IMG/VR virus record: IMGVR_UViG_3300042691_037953
Location: 1-47,091 of that record
Origin: a virus
Length of the DNA: 47,091 nt
Reading direction: 5' to 3' (one strand)
Below, piece after piece: positions 1-5,936 of the stretch; positions within the stretch are counted from its first letter, which is position 1, and each line of letters starts with the position of its first letter. A program made the translations under genes and the position numbers. Under the pieces are notes generated by a model that was given only the letters and a program-made list of their open reading frames with translations, searched no databases and was not told the DNA's origin.

Positions 1-327
1 GAGAGTTTGAGGAATCGTGATTATAAGTCCAATTCATCTGCGTACAAAAAGTATGCAAAGCACGTTGGCAAGTTAGTTGCCAACGAAACCTATTGTGGAA
101 AGTCGGTTGATGGTGCTAATGAAAATGGTTTCAAGCTGCTAATTTATATGATTGCTGCCGTTGTTCCACAGAGGCATTATCTTAATCGCTTTGCCTTCAA
201 GCTTGTTGCTGTTGGCGAGCATAACGATTGCGAGTATGGTTGCCGAACTGTGTTAAATGATCTGAATCGAAACGCCCATTATCAATCCACAGATATTAAG
301 GCAATTTATGGTTGGAGGTTTCTTTGA
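1..327 (+). CDS. Hypothetical protein, 5' end off the window
   Basis: The reading frame is open from the first base to a TGA at 325-327, so the gene probably begins upstream; TTG at 7 is the only candidate start in the window. The visible part is about 108 residues, basic and Tyr/Asn-rich, with no motif I recognise. The stop overlaps the TTG start of the next gene, which has an SD (GGAGG) inside this gene, implying translational coupling. Confidence 0.55.
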   Translation, partial: ESLRNRDYKSNSSAYKKYAKHVGKLVANETYCGKSVDGANENGFKLLIYMIAAVVPQRHYLNRFAFKLVAVGEHNDCEYGCRTVLNDLNRNAHYQSTDIKAIYGWRFL

Positions 328-581
328 TTGATCCATATGAGTTACCAGCCGCCGCAAATGCTATTGCGGCGGAAGCGCCAAACACATTTACTTGCATCAA
401 GTGTAAGGGGGAGGTCGAATATGACGAATTCTTCAAGCACGATGATCCCACGTTTGACTATGGGTTCTATGCGCTGAAAGATAGCGGATACGCAGTTGGT
501 GTAGAAATTGTAAAAGGTATGGATCTTTGCGAATGGTGTGTACCCGTGATGTACCACTCAAAGGACAAAAAGGATGACTAA
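324..581 (+). CDS. Small zinc-ribbon-like hypothetical protein
   Basis: I chose TTG at 324 because a GGAGG Shine-Dalgarno at 314-318 precedes it by five bases and it overlaps the upstream stop (TTGA). The protein (about 85 aa) has two Cys pairs, TCIKCKG near the N-terminus and CEWC near the C-terminus, the spacing of a small treble-clef or zinc-ribbon fold. It overlaps the next gene by 8 bases. Function unknown. Confidence 0.6.
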   Translation: MIDPYELPAAANAIAAEAPNTFTCIKCKGEVEYDEFFKHDDPTFDYGFYALKDSGYAVGVEIVKGMDLCEWCVPVMYHSKDKKDD

Positions 582-816
582 GGAAAAGTTTTACGATACG
601 GCTATGGTTGCTCTTGGTTGCTTTATTGGCTTGGTTGTGATTGTGCTTCTTGCTCTTGGGTATAGCGCAAATAAGACCAACGAGCAATTGAAGGAAATGG
701 AGAGCAACTCTTTCTATAATAAGTGTGCCGCTGCTTGCGCCCCTAATGCGGTTTATTCAACCAAGTATAATCGTTGTGAGTGTAATGCAATGGTGGTAGT
801 TAGGGAGGTTAAGTAA
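574..816 (+). CDS. Single-pass membrane protein with C-terminal Cys motif
   Basis: 80 aa. A hydrophobic segment at about residues 11-30 (ALGCFIGLVVIVLLALGY) is a transmembrane helix or uncleaved signal anchor. The C-terminal domain carries the pattern CAAACAPNA then CECN. The same CAP...CxCN pattern follows a membrane segment in the gene at 21109-21276, so the two are likely distant paralogs. The Cys residues would face the periplasm if the protein is N-in. Function unknown. Confidence 0.65.
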   Translation: MTKEKFYDTAMVALGCFIGLVVIVLLALGYSANKTNEQLKEMESNSFYNKCAAACAPNAVYSTKYNRCECNAMVVVREVK

Positions 817-1106
817 TGGCTAAGGATTCTTATGATCGTATTCTGGAAAAACTGGATAGCCTAAATGCTCGTCTTAGCGATATTGAGGAGCATCTTGGAA
901 GCCTGATTGATAATGCTGGAAAGCGTCTTTGGAAGAAGGCTAAGGATTTACCTATTGGAACGAAGGTAAGGATCAGCGAGGCTAACCTTAGCATTTATGA
1001 GGTTATTGCCTATTCTAAGAATTGTGATGAGATCGTTGTTTTGGAGAATGATGAGGGGCATATCGTTACCGACAACGTGAACGATATTGATGTTGTGGAG
1101 GATTGA
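816..1106 (+). CDS. Coiled-coil plus SH3-like small protein
   Basis: 96 aa, start overlapping the previous stop (TAATG), with GGGAGG upstream. Residues 1-35 form a heptad-patterned helix (ILEKLDSLNARLSDIEEHLG); residues 45-96 contain 'IGTKVRI...YEVIAY...DEIVVLEN', a small beta-barrel pattern like the VGD family elsewhere in the window. Possibly an oligomerising version of that fold. Function unknown. Confidence 0.6.
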   Translation: MAKDSYDRILEKLDSLNARLSDIEEHLGSLIDNAGKRLWKKAKDLPIGTKVRISEANLSIYEVIAYSKNCDEIVVLENDEGHIVTDNVNDIDVVED

Positions 1107-1109
1107 TCT

Positions 1110-1499
1110 ATGCACTTAGACGAATTCGTTGGCAAGCATATAAACGCTGCATATATTGACAATACCAAGACCGTGATGCATTGGATCGTTAATGGCGAAT
1201 GGTATAAACTTGACGCCGTTGGTGATTGCTGCTCATATTCTTGGTATCAGCATTGTGACAGCGGCGATGTATTGCAAAATGCAACGCTCAACGAATTTGA
1301 ATATGTTCACCTTGAACGTAAGAATGGTGAAGATGGATACTCTGTTATCCAGATTGATATGCTGAAATTCAAGACTGATCGTGGTTATTGCACGATTGAG
1401 TTTCGCAATTCGTCAAATGGATATTACTCTGGTTGGTGTGAAGTTCGCAAAGAGGGTCCAGAGGATAAAGACAAACTGAATGTTTTGGGAGATTTCTAA
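1110..1499 (+). CDS. DUF7448-like hypothetical protein
   Basis: 129 aa. The pattern GKHI...WY.LDAVGDCCSYSW near residues 8-45 and the C-terminal EFRNSSNGYYSGW resemble the phage and bacterial DUF7448 family as I recall it (GDCCS and SNGYYS motifs). Biochemical role unknown. ATG 1110 follows the previous stop by three bases; its own stop overlaps the next ATG. Confidence 0.6.
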   Translation: MHLDEFVGKHINAAYIDNTKTVMHWIVNGEWYKLDAVGDCCSYSWYQHCDSGDVLQNATLNEFEYVHLERKNGEDGYSVIQIDMLKFKTDRGYCTIEFRNSSNGYYSGWCEVRKEGPEDKDKLNVLGDF

Positions 1500-1726
1500 T
1501 GAAGGTTGAAACAAAGAAGTGTAAGAGTTATAAGAAACTTAGTGAAATCGAGTTTGGAGAAGTGTTCCGAAACGGAGGCGATTATTATATCGCAACTGAT
1601 GATACTCTGCTTAATGCTGGAGATTGCGATACACTATATTGTGTGAACATAGAAACTGGTGATTTGAATATGTTTGCTGTTGACGATAAGTTTGAGGTTG
1701 TGAAGGCAAAGGTGGTAATTGAGTAA
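1499..1726 (+). CDS. Hypothetical protein (beta-rich)
   Basis: 75 aa. Contains 'SEIEFGEVFRNGGDYYIATDD...DTLYCVNIETGDL', a pattern frequent in small phage proteins with a single beta-barrel domain. Start and stop overlap both neighbours by one base, indicating coupled translation in the 1-2681 operon. Function unknown. Confidence 0.6.
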   Translation: MKVETKKCKSYKKLSEIEFGEVFRNGGDYYIATDDTLLNAGDCDTLYCVNIETGDLNMFAVDDKFEVVKAKVVIE

Positions 1727-2079
1727 TGGGTCTTGATATGTATATCCACGACCAATATGGCAACGAGGTTGCGTATTGGCGAAAGTTCAATGCGCTTCAC
1801 GGTTGGTTTGTGAAAAACCTGCAAGATGGAGTTGATAATTGCGAGAACTCCAGAAGGATTACAAGGGAGGATTTGGAGCAGATTATCTATATCCTCAAGG
1901 CAGTTAAACAGGCTCCGCTTTCAGCGCAAGTGTTATTGCCAGCAACTAGTGGATTCTTCTTTGGTTCGGATGAATATGACAAGTGGTTTATGCAAGATGT
2001 CCACGAATCAATTGAAAAGTTTGAGAAGATGCTAGATGTTGTGGACGAGGATCATCTTTATTACAGGTCAAGTTGGTGA
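1726..2079 (+). CDS. MGLDMY-family phage protein
   Basis: 117 aa. The N-terminus MGLDMYIHDQYGNEVAYW, followed by 'FVKNLQDGVDNCE' and 'LLPATSGFFFGSDEYDKWF', is the hallmark of a conserved phage and bacterial hypothetical family I recognise; its role is not established. Length fits the family. The start overlaps the preceding stop. Confidence 0.8.
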   Translation: MGLDMYIHDQYGNEVAYWRKFNALHGWFVKNLQDGVDNCENSRRITREDLEQIIYILKAVKQAPLSAQVLLPATSGFFFGSDEYDKWFMQDVHESIEKFEKMLDVVDEDHLYYRSSW

Positions 2080-2083
2080 TTAA

Positions 2084-2299
2084 ATGCGATTCCAAGTTGG
2101 TGACATTGTAGAATTTAATTATGATTGCGCTGAAAATGCTAAAGCAAAAAGAGTAATCTTATTGCTCAAGCCTTTTTCGCGTGAAAGATGGAAGTGCGAA
2201 TTGATGCACGATTCAACTGGTAACTATACTTTAACTGAGGATAGGATCTTTTATCTTGAAAAGGAAGCAAGGGCTAAACTGCTTTGGAGACAAAACTAG
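2084..2299 (+). CDS. VGD-type SH3-like small protein
   Basis: 71 aa. Begins MRFQVGDIVEFNYD, followed by short beta strands (RVILLLKPF, RWKCELM), matching the compact VGD...V barrel seen in the array at 6597-11787. Probably a stand-alone member of the same fold. Function unknown. Confidence 0.6.
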   Translation: MRFQVGDIVEFNYDCAENAKAKRVILLLKPFSRERWKCELMHDSTGNYTLTEDRIFYLEKEARAKLLWRQN

Positions 2300-2318
2300 G
2301 ATTTAACTGGAGAATAAA

Positions 2319-2681
2319 ATGATGATGACAAATATTAATATTGAAGTTGATATGAATGATGTTGAATCTGTTGAAAATTATTTAAAACTTTTGAGACTTT
2401 CTAAACAAATTGGCTCAAAAGAGGAAGATATCGAAAAGCAAGTTGATTATAACTCAAAGAAAGAATCAGCAAAGAAACTTTACAGGTACATTGCAAAACA
2501 GCAAGGTAAAAAAGTTCTTAGGGCAGATGTTTATAAAAACAGAAAGCAGATTGGGTTTAATTTTAATGGACAGGCTACAATGTCGAAAGTTATTGATGTT
2601 GCCTTAAAGATGTTCCCCGATCTCAAGAAGCGATACGTTTTTAAAAACGGCACTCGTCATGCAATTCTTGCCCTCAATTAA
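2319..2681 (+). CDS. Hypothetical protein
   Basis: 120 aa, acidic N-terminal half, basic C-terminal half ('KMFPDLKKRYVFKNGTRHAIL'). GGAG lies 8 bases upstream of ATG 2319; ATG 2322 is an alternative. It is the last gene before the tRNA-cluster promoters. No recognised domain. Confidence 0.6.
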   Translation: MMMTNINIEVDMNDVESVENYLKLLRLSKQIGSKEEDIEKQVDYNSKKESAKKLYRYIAKQQGKKVLRADVYKNRKQIGFNFNGQATMSKVIDVALKMFPDLKKRYVFKNGTRHAILALN

Positions 2682-2705
2682 AAAGAAAAGGACTAAAACT
2701 AGGGC

Positions 2706-2734
2706 TTGACAACCCCTTCGCTCCGTGATAGTAT
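2706..2734 (+). promoter_or_regulatory. Tandem promoter 1 of the tRNA cluster
   Basis: TTGACA (2706-2711), 17-bp spacer, TAGTAT (2729-2734). Confidence 0.85.
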
Positions 2735-2805
2735 GTCTCTAACGCTGGTGAGTGTGTGTGGTGGTTGAACGACAAAACCCCAGCAAAAAAAGTGAAACGC
2801 GGCGC

Positions 2806-2834
2806 TTGACAACGGCTCGCGGGTCTGCTAGAAT
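2806..2834 (+). promoter_or_regulatory. Tandem promoter 2 of the tRNA cluster
   Basis: TTGACA (2806-2811), 17-bp spacer, TAGAAT (2829-2834). Followed by a hairpin (GTCGGTG with the complementary run near 2865-2876) and an A-tract before the next promoter. Confidence 0.85.
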
Positions 2835-2894
2835 GGTTCTTGTCGGTGGCGCTGAGTGAGAGGCGCACCGACGAACGAAAGAAAAAAAGAGTGC

Positions 2895-2923
2895 TTGACA
2901 AGCCCGCTCGCGTGTGGTAGACT
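2895..2923 (+). promoter_or_regulatory. Tandem promoter 3 of the tRNA cluster
   Basis: TTGACA (2895-2900), 17-bp spacer ending TGG (extended -10), TAGACT (2918-2923). The initially transcribed GGGTAAGGTTGAGAG recurs downstream of the promoters at 15379 and 19768. Confidence 0.85.
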
Positions 2924-2971
2924 GAGTGGGTAAGGTTGAGAGGCGGTGGTTGTTGTGAAAAACCCCCGCAA

Positions 2972-2983
2972 GTTCTTTAACAA
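2972..2983 (+). promoter_or_regulatory. boxA-like antitermination element
   Basis: GTTCTTTAACAA closely matches the rRNA-operon boxA core of gammaproteobacteria (GCTCTTTAACAA), which recruits NusB/NusE. It lies in the leader, right before the inverted repeat and first tRNA. That it works as an antiterminator is inference. Confidence 0.6.
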
Positions 2984-2984
2984 A

Positions 2985-3002
2985 TGAATAACACCGTGAT
3001 AT
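2985..3002 (+). repeat. Left arm of inverted repeat bracketing tRNA cluster
   Basis: TGAATAACACCGTGATAT; its exact reverse complement is at 5801-5818, just after the last tRNA of the cluster. In RNA the arms would close a ~2.8-kb loop, as processing stems do in rRNA operons. Confidence 0.85.
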
Positions 3003-3018
3003 TGTAGTAATTGTTAAT

Positions 3019-3108
3019 GCGCCCGTGCATCGGATTGCGAGAGCGACTTATAATCGCTTTGCGGTAGATGACCGCCTAGACTAGGTTCGACTCCTAGCGG
3101 GCGCACCA
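3019..3108 (+). tRNA. tRNA with UAU anticodon and long variable arm
   Basis: Acceptor GCGCCCG pairs with CGGGCGC and an encoded CCA. Anticodon stem AGCGA/TCGCT with loop CTTATAA gives UAU (Ile AUA). The T-arm is canonical (CTAGG, loop TTCGACT, CCTAG). The variable arm has a 5-bp stem (GCGGT/ACCGC), a class II feature, and the D-arm is short. Identity is therefore uncertain: Ile by anticodon, Leu/Ser/Tyr-like by architecture. Confidence 0.65.
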
Positions 3109-3115
3109 ACTTTAT

Positions 3116-3202
3116 GGGGATATGGTGAAATAGGTAAACACAGCAGACTTAAAATCTGCCGGGAGCAATCCCTTGTCGGTTCGATTCCGACTTTCCCCAC
3201 CA
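3116..3202 (+). tRNA. tRNA-Leu(UAA)
   Basis: Class II cloverleaf; anticodon stem GCAGA/TCTGC, loop CTTAAAA; GTCGG TTCGATT CCGAC T-arm; CCA encoded. Confidence 0.92.
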
Positions 3203-3238
3203 ATTAAGAAAAGATCGCTCTATGAGGCGACAGGCTTT

Positions 3239-3268
3239 TCCGATTGAGCCGATAAACAATCAATCGGA
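3239..3268 (+). other. Perfect 9-bp hairpin between tRNA genes
   Basis: TCCGATTGA (3239-3247) pairs with TCAATCGGA (3260-3268) around a 12-nt loop. No T-run follows, so it is more likely a processing or spacer structure than a terminator. Confidence 0.6.
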
Positions 3269-3275
3269 TATTTAT

Positions 3276-3350
3276 TGGTCAGTAGCCAAGCGGCAAGGCA
3301 GCGAGCTGTTAACTCGCATAGCGTAGGTTCGATTCCTACCTGACCAGCCA
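3276..3350 (+). tRNA. tRNA-Asn(GUU)
   Basis: Acceptor TGGTCAG/CTGACCA, anticodon stem GCGAG/CTCGC with loop CTGTTAA, encoded CCA. Confidence 0.92.
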
Positions 3351-3365
3351 ATTTATGCAATACAT

Positions 3366-3441
3366 GGGGAAGTAACTCAATGGTTAGAGTAGTAGCCTTT
3401 TAAGCTATTAGTTGTGGGTTCGAGTCCCACCTTCCTCACCA
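3366..3441 (+). tRNA. tRNA-Lys(UUU)
   Basis: Acceptor GGGGAAG/CTTCCTC, anticodon loop CTTTTAA, T-arm GTGGG TTCGAGT CCCAC, encoded CCA. Confidence 0.92.
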
Positions 3442-3471
3442 ATTTTCAAAGCAAGACTATTTAAGTATCAT

Positions 3472-3546
3472 GGCTCGTTCGTCTAATGGTTAGGACGGGA
3501 GACTTTCAATCTCCAAACAAGAGTTCAATTCTCTTACGAGTCACCA
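3472..3546 (+). tRNA. tRNA-Glu(UUC)
   Basis: Acceptor GGCTCGT/ACGAGTC, anticodon stem GGAGA/TCTCC with loop CTTTCAA, encoded CCA. Confidence 0.92.
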
Positions 3547-3559
3547 ATTACGCAAGGAC

Positions 3560-3696
3560 TATGCGGGTATACCAATTATAGGTGTTCAACTCTGCTGCGA
3601 ACACCCAGTCAAGTGAGGAACCTTGAATTCCTTTACTGAGATGGCATAATGATTGAAGCGCAGATAGTGGTTGGGTCGAGAAACCAACCCCGCATA
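3560..3696 (+). ncRNA. Putative structured RNA between tRNA-Glu and tRNA-Gln
   Basis: About 137 nt closed by TATGCGGG (3560-3567) and CCCGCATA (3689-3696). Inside are three hairpins: GGTGTTC/GAACACC (3581-3605), AGTGAGGAA with TTCCTTTACT (3612-3637, one bulge) and GGTTGG/CCAACC (3669-3689). This gives a cloverleaf-like four-way layout without tRNA features. It may be an independent RNA or a spacer fold in the tRNA precursor. Confidence 0.45.
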
Positions 3697-3705
3697 ATGT
3701 TTTAT

Positions 3706-3779
3706 TGGGAAGTCGTCTAATGGCAGGACATCGCTCTTTGAAAGCGTGAATGTGAGTTCAATTCTTACCTTCCCAACCA
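3706..3779 (+). tRNA. tRNA-Gln(UUG)
   Basis: Acceptor TGGGAAG/CTTCCCA, anticodon loop CTTTGAA, encoded CCA. Confidence 0.9.
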
Positions 3780-3791
3780 ATTTGTTTTTAC

Positions 3792-3868
3792 GGTCCCGTA
3801 GTCTAGTTGGATCAGGCATCTGTCTTCTAAACAGAGTAACGTAGGTTCGAATCCTACCGGGATCGCCA
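3792..3868 (+). tRNA. tRNA-Arg(UCU)
   Basis: Acceptor GGTCCCG/CGGGATC, anticodon loop CTTCTAA between TCTGT/ACAGA, encoded CCA. Confidence 0.92.
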
Positions 3869-3879
3869 ATTTACTAAGT

Positions 3880-3909
3880 GTAATGGTTCCTTGTTTGCAA
3901 CGCCATTAC
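3880..3909 (+). other. Hairpin in tRNA spacer
   Basis: GTAATGG (3880-3886) pairs with CCATTAC (3903-3909). It sits in a 90-nt spacer between tRNA-Arg and tRNA-Ser and has no coding potential. Confidence 0.5.
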
Positions 3910-3958
3910 TGCCTGACTCCTAAGAAGGAATAATTTGGCATGGGGCTTTTTGTTTTGC

Positions 3959-4048
3959 AGAGGGTTGTGTGAGCGGTTGAAACAGTCAGTCTTGAAAACT
4001 GATATACCCTAACGGGTATCAAAGGTTCAAATCCTTTACCCTCTGCCA
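3959..4048 (+). tRNA. tRNA-Ser(UGA)
   Basis: Class II; acceptor AGAGGGT/ACCCTCT, anticodon TCAGT CTTGAAA ACTGA, long variable arm (ATACCCTAACGGGTAT), discriminator G and CCA. Confidence 0.92.
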
Positions 4049-4062
4049 CTAATTTCTAACAT

Positions 4063-4152
4063 GGGTGATTAGACCGTTAAAGTAGGCGGGTCAGTCTGTA
4101 AAACTGAAGTCCTTTGTGATCCGAGTAGGTGCAATTCCTTCATCACCCACCA
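4063..4152 (+). tRNA. tRNA-Tyr(GUA)
   Basis: Class II; acceptor GGGTGAT/ATCACCC, anticodon TCAGT CTGTAAA ACTGA, encoded CCA. Confidence 0.9.
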
Positions 4153-4174
4153 ATCTGCAATCAGGAGGCAACAA

Positions 4175-4354
4175 ATGAAGATCGTTCGTAATTCCGCTAA
4201 GTGCAAGAAGTGCCTTGTCGAAATCGAAAGCAAACATCGCCACGATTTTGTTTCTTGCAAGTGTGGTGAAATCTTTGTTGACGGTGGCAAAGAGTATTTC
4301 CGCCGTGGTGCGAAGGATCTCGAAAATATCGTTGATACCTCTGTTGTTTCGTAA
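4175..4354 (+). CDS. DUF7695-like zinc-binding mini-protein
   Basis: 59 aa, preceded by AGGAGG. Two Cys pairs, KCKKC near residue 10-13 and SCKCG near 28-31, plus ESKHRHDFVSC and VDGGKEYFRRG match a common phage zinc-ribbon family (DUF7695, as I recall it). It is embedded in the tRNA cluster and probably co-transcribed with it. Role unknown. Confidence 0.75.
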   Translation: MKIVRNSAKCKKCLVEIESKHRHDFVSCKCGEIFVDGGKEYFRRGAKDLENIVDTSVVS

Positions 4355-4364
4355 GTTGTAATTC

Positions 4365-4405
4365 GATGGGAATGTCTCCCATCCCTAACCGCTGGATATT
4401 CCAGC
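4365..4405 (+). promoter_or_regulatory. Paired leader hairpins upstream of 4422 gene
   Basis: GATGGGA-atgtc-TCCCATC (4365-4383) and GCTGG-atatt-CCAGC (4391-4405). Loop sequence and position just before the SD match leader hairpins at 5910, 13339, 14617, 15522, 18479, 19478, 19815 and 20677. Confidence 0.6.
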
Positions 4406-4421
4406 AGAGAGAAGTAAGCAA

Positions 4422-4619
4422 ATGAAGATCGCTAATTCGCTGTGGGCTGTGGTTGAGCGTTCGGATGCAGATGGTGGCAGTTTCGTGATGCGAGAGGAAG
4501 TTTTCACTACTCGCTCCGATGCTCGCAATTATCTTCGTGAGGTTAAGGCTAGCGGTTTTGCCCCTCGTCCCCGTTCGCTGTTTATCCGCCAGTTGCGCGT
4601 TACGAATAAGCGTGGCTAA
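4422..4619 (+). CDS. Small hypothetical protein in tRNA cluster
   Basis: 65 aa, basic: MKIANSLWAVVERSD then 'FTTRSDARNYLREVKASGF'. The pattern of a beta strand followed by a helix with Arg/Lys repeats is seen in small phage proteins of unknown role. GAGAGAAG provides the SD. Likely transcribed from the tRNA-cluster promoters. Confidence 0.65.
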   Translation: MKIANSLWAVVERSDADGGSFVMREEVFTTRSDARNYLREVKASGFAPRPRSLFIRQLRVTNKRG

Positions 4620-4641
4620 TTAGTTAGAACGGTTAGATATC

Positions 4642-4702
4642 GTTTGGGCTTTGGTGGTTGCGCCCGTGGGTTGTTCCATAAAGCAACCGCCCCAATTTTT
4701 AA
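4642..4702 (+). terminator. Possible terminator or attenuator
   Basis: GGTGGTTGC pairs with GCAACCGCC (loop about 22 nt), followed by AATTTTTAAG. Placed after the 4422 gene and before tRNA-Thr. The long loop makes it weak, and antitermination could pass it. Confidence 0.35.
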
Positions 4703-4778
4703 GCCTATTTAGCTCAGTTGGTAGAGCACGTCACTTGTAATGATGAGGTCGCCCGTTCGATTCGGGCAATAGGCTCCA
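4703..4778 (+). tRNA. tRNA-Thr(UGU)
   Basis: Acceptor GCCTATT/AATAGGC, D-arm AGCTCAGTTGGTAGAGC, anticodon loop CTTGTAA, encoded CCA. Confidence 0.92.
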
Positions 4779-4788
4779 ATTGTTGTAT

Positions 4789-4875
4789 GGGCGAATGGCG
4801 TAACAGGTAGCCGCGACAGACTCAAAATCTGTTTCCTGCAAAGGAGTGTCGGTTCGATTCCGACTTTGCCCACCA
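4789..4875 (+). tRNA. tRNA-Leu(CAA)
   Basis: Class II; acceptor GGGCGAA/TTTGCCC, anticodon loop CTCAAAA, encoded CCA. Confidence 0.92.
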
Positions 4876-4876
4876 A

Positions 4877-5009
4877 TCTACACTACAGCAATAAACACAA
4901 GGTCTGTGGTTTCCAAATCCGATGGAAATTATTGTTGAGCGAACTACAGGTTCTCTGGCATATCCTGTTGTAGAAAAAGCCAGAATCCTTTTTTGCAAAC
5001 TGGTGTAGA
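4877..5009 (+). ncRNA. Putative structured spacer RNA
   Basis: About 133 nt closed by TCTACAC (4877-4883) and GTGTAGA (5003-5009). Internal hairpins include TTTCC/GGAAA, CTACA/TGTAG and CTGGC/GCCAG. The closing 3' arm overlaps the tRNA-like element at 4995, so the two folds are alternatives. Confidence 0.35.
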
Positions 5010-5067
5010 TTAACGGAAAAGCGTTGCGGCAGCAAAGATGTGGGTTCAAATCCCATTGCCAGTTTGC
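4995..5067 (+). tRNA. Degenerate tRNA-like element
   Basis: Nine perfect acceptor-like pairs GCAAACTGG/CCAGTTTGC and a T-arm-like GTGGG TTCAAAT CCCAT. The anticodon arm is not canonical (TTGC GGCA GCAA), and the 3' end reads ATCC instead of NCCA. Probably a decayed tRNA or a tRNA mimic. Confidence 0.4.
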
Positions 5068-5114
5068 ATCCTTTCCCCTAATAGCCTCCTATTTACTTTA
5101 TGGAGGTAATAGCG

Positions 5115-5330
5115 ATGGCTAAAGCAAATCAAAAGGGAAAGGAGAGAGCAACAAAGAAAGATTCAGGAAGCAAGGCATTTATGATTAGCACAATTGTATT
5201 TGCTGTTCTTGTTTCTGGATGTGTCTCATATTTATTATGGGATAGAAGCAATTCACACCAATATGGTTGCATGGTTTTAGGAGTTGACCAAGTATCTGGA
5301 TTGGTTGGATTAGAATGTTACAAGAAATAA
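5115..5330 (+). CDS. Single-pass membrane protein
   Basis: 71 aa from ATG 5115, chosen because GGAGG sits at 5102-5106. A Lys-rich N-terminal tail (about 20 residues) is followed by a transmembrane segment (FMISTIVFAVLVSGCVSYLL) and a short C-terminal domain with two Cys (GCMVLG, LECYKK). Predicted N-in topology. Function unknown. Confidence 0.7.
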   Translation: MAKANQKGKERATKKDSGSKAFMISTIVFAVLVSGCVSYLLWDRSNSHQYGCMVLGVDQVSGLVGLECYKK

Positions 5331-5331
5331 C

Positions 5332-5511
5332 ATGAAGCTACCATATCCGCACGATAAAACGTATCATACCGAATTCATGGAATATGATGATTTCTATGCT
5401 GCGTATTATTGCAAAAAATGTGATTTCTGGTTAGAAGATAAGTGCGAAGATCCCCTTTGCCTATTCTGTAAACAAAGACCAGAGAAGCCGTCAAAAGTAT
5501 TTTATAGTTAG
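5332..5511 (+). CDS. Cys-rich mini-protein, copy 1
   Basis: 59 aa starting two bases after the previous stop. CKKCDFWLEDKCEDPLCLFC has three Cys pairs and likely binds zinc. It is clearly paralogous to the gene at 6271-6426 (CIDCDVWLENKC...CNFCPKRPDKPS). Function unknown. Confidence 0.65.
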   Translation: MKLPYPHDKTYHTEFMEYDDFYAAYYCKKCDFWLEDKCEDPLCLFCKQRPEKPSKVFYS

Positions 5512-5512
5512 C

Positions 5513-5709
5513 GTTTGGATAGGTGAATATCAAAGAGAGGTGTTCCCCGTTGCAGATGAACCCCTTTCCGCTGCAAGACCAACGGATAAAATATGAATCG
5601 CAACTAAGTCTGCAACCCGCGAAGAGAGGTTGCCCCGAAAAGATAATGGCTGTGGATTGGAAACCCATTGCGGGTTCTTTACCTACCCGCCTTCGTATTA
5701 TCTTCCAAA
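5513..5709 (+). ncRNA. Putative structured RNA before tRNA-Ile
   Basis: About 197 nt closed by GTTTGGA (start) and TCCAAAC (end). Internal hairpins are TTGCAG/CTGCAA (nested in CCGTTG/CAACGG), GCAACC/GGTTGC and GCGGGT/ACCCGC. No ORF with a start and SD. This is the most convincing of the three structured spacers in the cluster. Confidence 0.5.
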
Positions 5710-5719
5710 CACTATTTAT

Positions 5720-5794
5720 GGGATAGTAGTTTAATGGTAAAACAAAACCCTGATAAGGTTTAGAGCGCAGGTTCGATTCCTGCCTATCCCACCA
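5720..5794 (+). tRNA. tRNA-Ile(GAU)
   Basis: Acceptor GGGATAG/CTATCCC, anticodon AAACC CTGATAA GGTTT, encoded CCA. Last tRNA inside the inverted repeat. Confidence 0.92.
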
Positions 5795-5800
5795 ATTTTT

Positions 5801-5818
5801 ATATCACGGTGTTATTCA
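5801..5818 (+). repeat. Right arm of inverted repeat bracketing tRNA cluster
   Basis: ATATCACGGTGTTATTCA, exact reverse complement of 2985-3002, six bases after tRNA-Ile. Confidence 0.85.
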
Positions 5819-5872
5819 AATGCGGTTTCCAGCCGCCCGCAACTTAATTCCCCGCAACCGACAATTAAACCC

Positions 5873-5901
5873 TTGACACGCTGCCCCTGCCGTGGTAGTA
5901 T
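5873..5901 (+). promoter_or_regulatory. Promoter of the 5937 operon
   Basis: TTGACA, 17-bp spacer ending TGG, TAGTAT (5896-5901). The leader carries CGCTG-atggg-CAGCG (5910-5924) before the SD. Confidence 0.85.
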
Positions 5902-5909
5902 GGTATTAA

Positions 5910-5924
5910 CGCTGATGGGCAGCG
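5910..5924 (+). promoter_or_regulatory. AUGG-loop leader hairpin
   Basis: CGCTG-atggg-CAGCG directly before the GAGAGG SD of the 5937 gene; member of the leader-hairpin family. Confidence 0.6.
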
Positions 5925-5936
5925 AGAGGAAATATA

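Noticed and set aside
4822-5049. Minus-strand ORF across tRNA-Leu(CAA)
   Set aside because: Its start includes the translation typical of antisense tRNA sequence; no SD or promoter.
5513-5709. GOLLD or ROOL RNA in the tRNA cluster
   Set aside because: These phage/tRNA-associated RNAs are several hundred bases longer; the segment here is too short and I cannot confirm conserved motifs.
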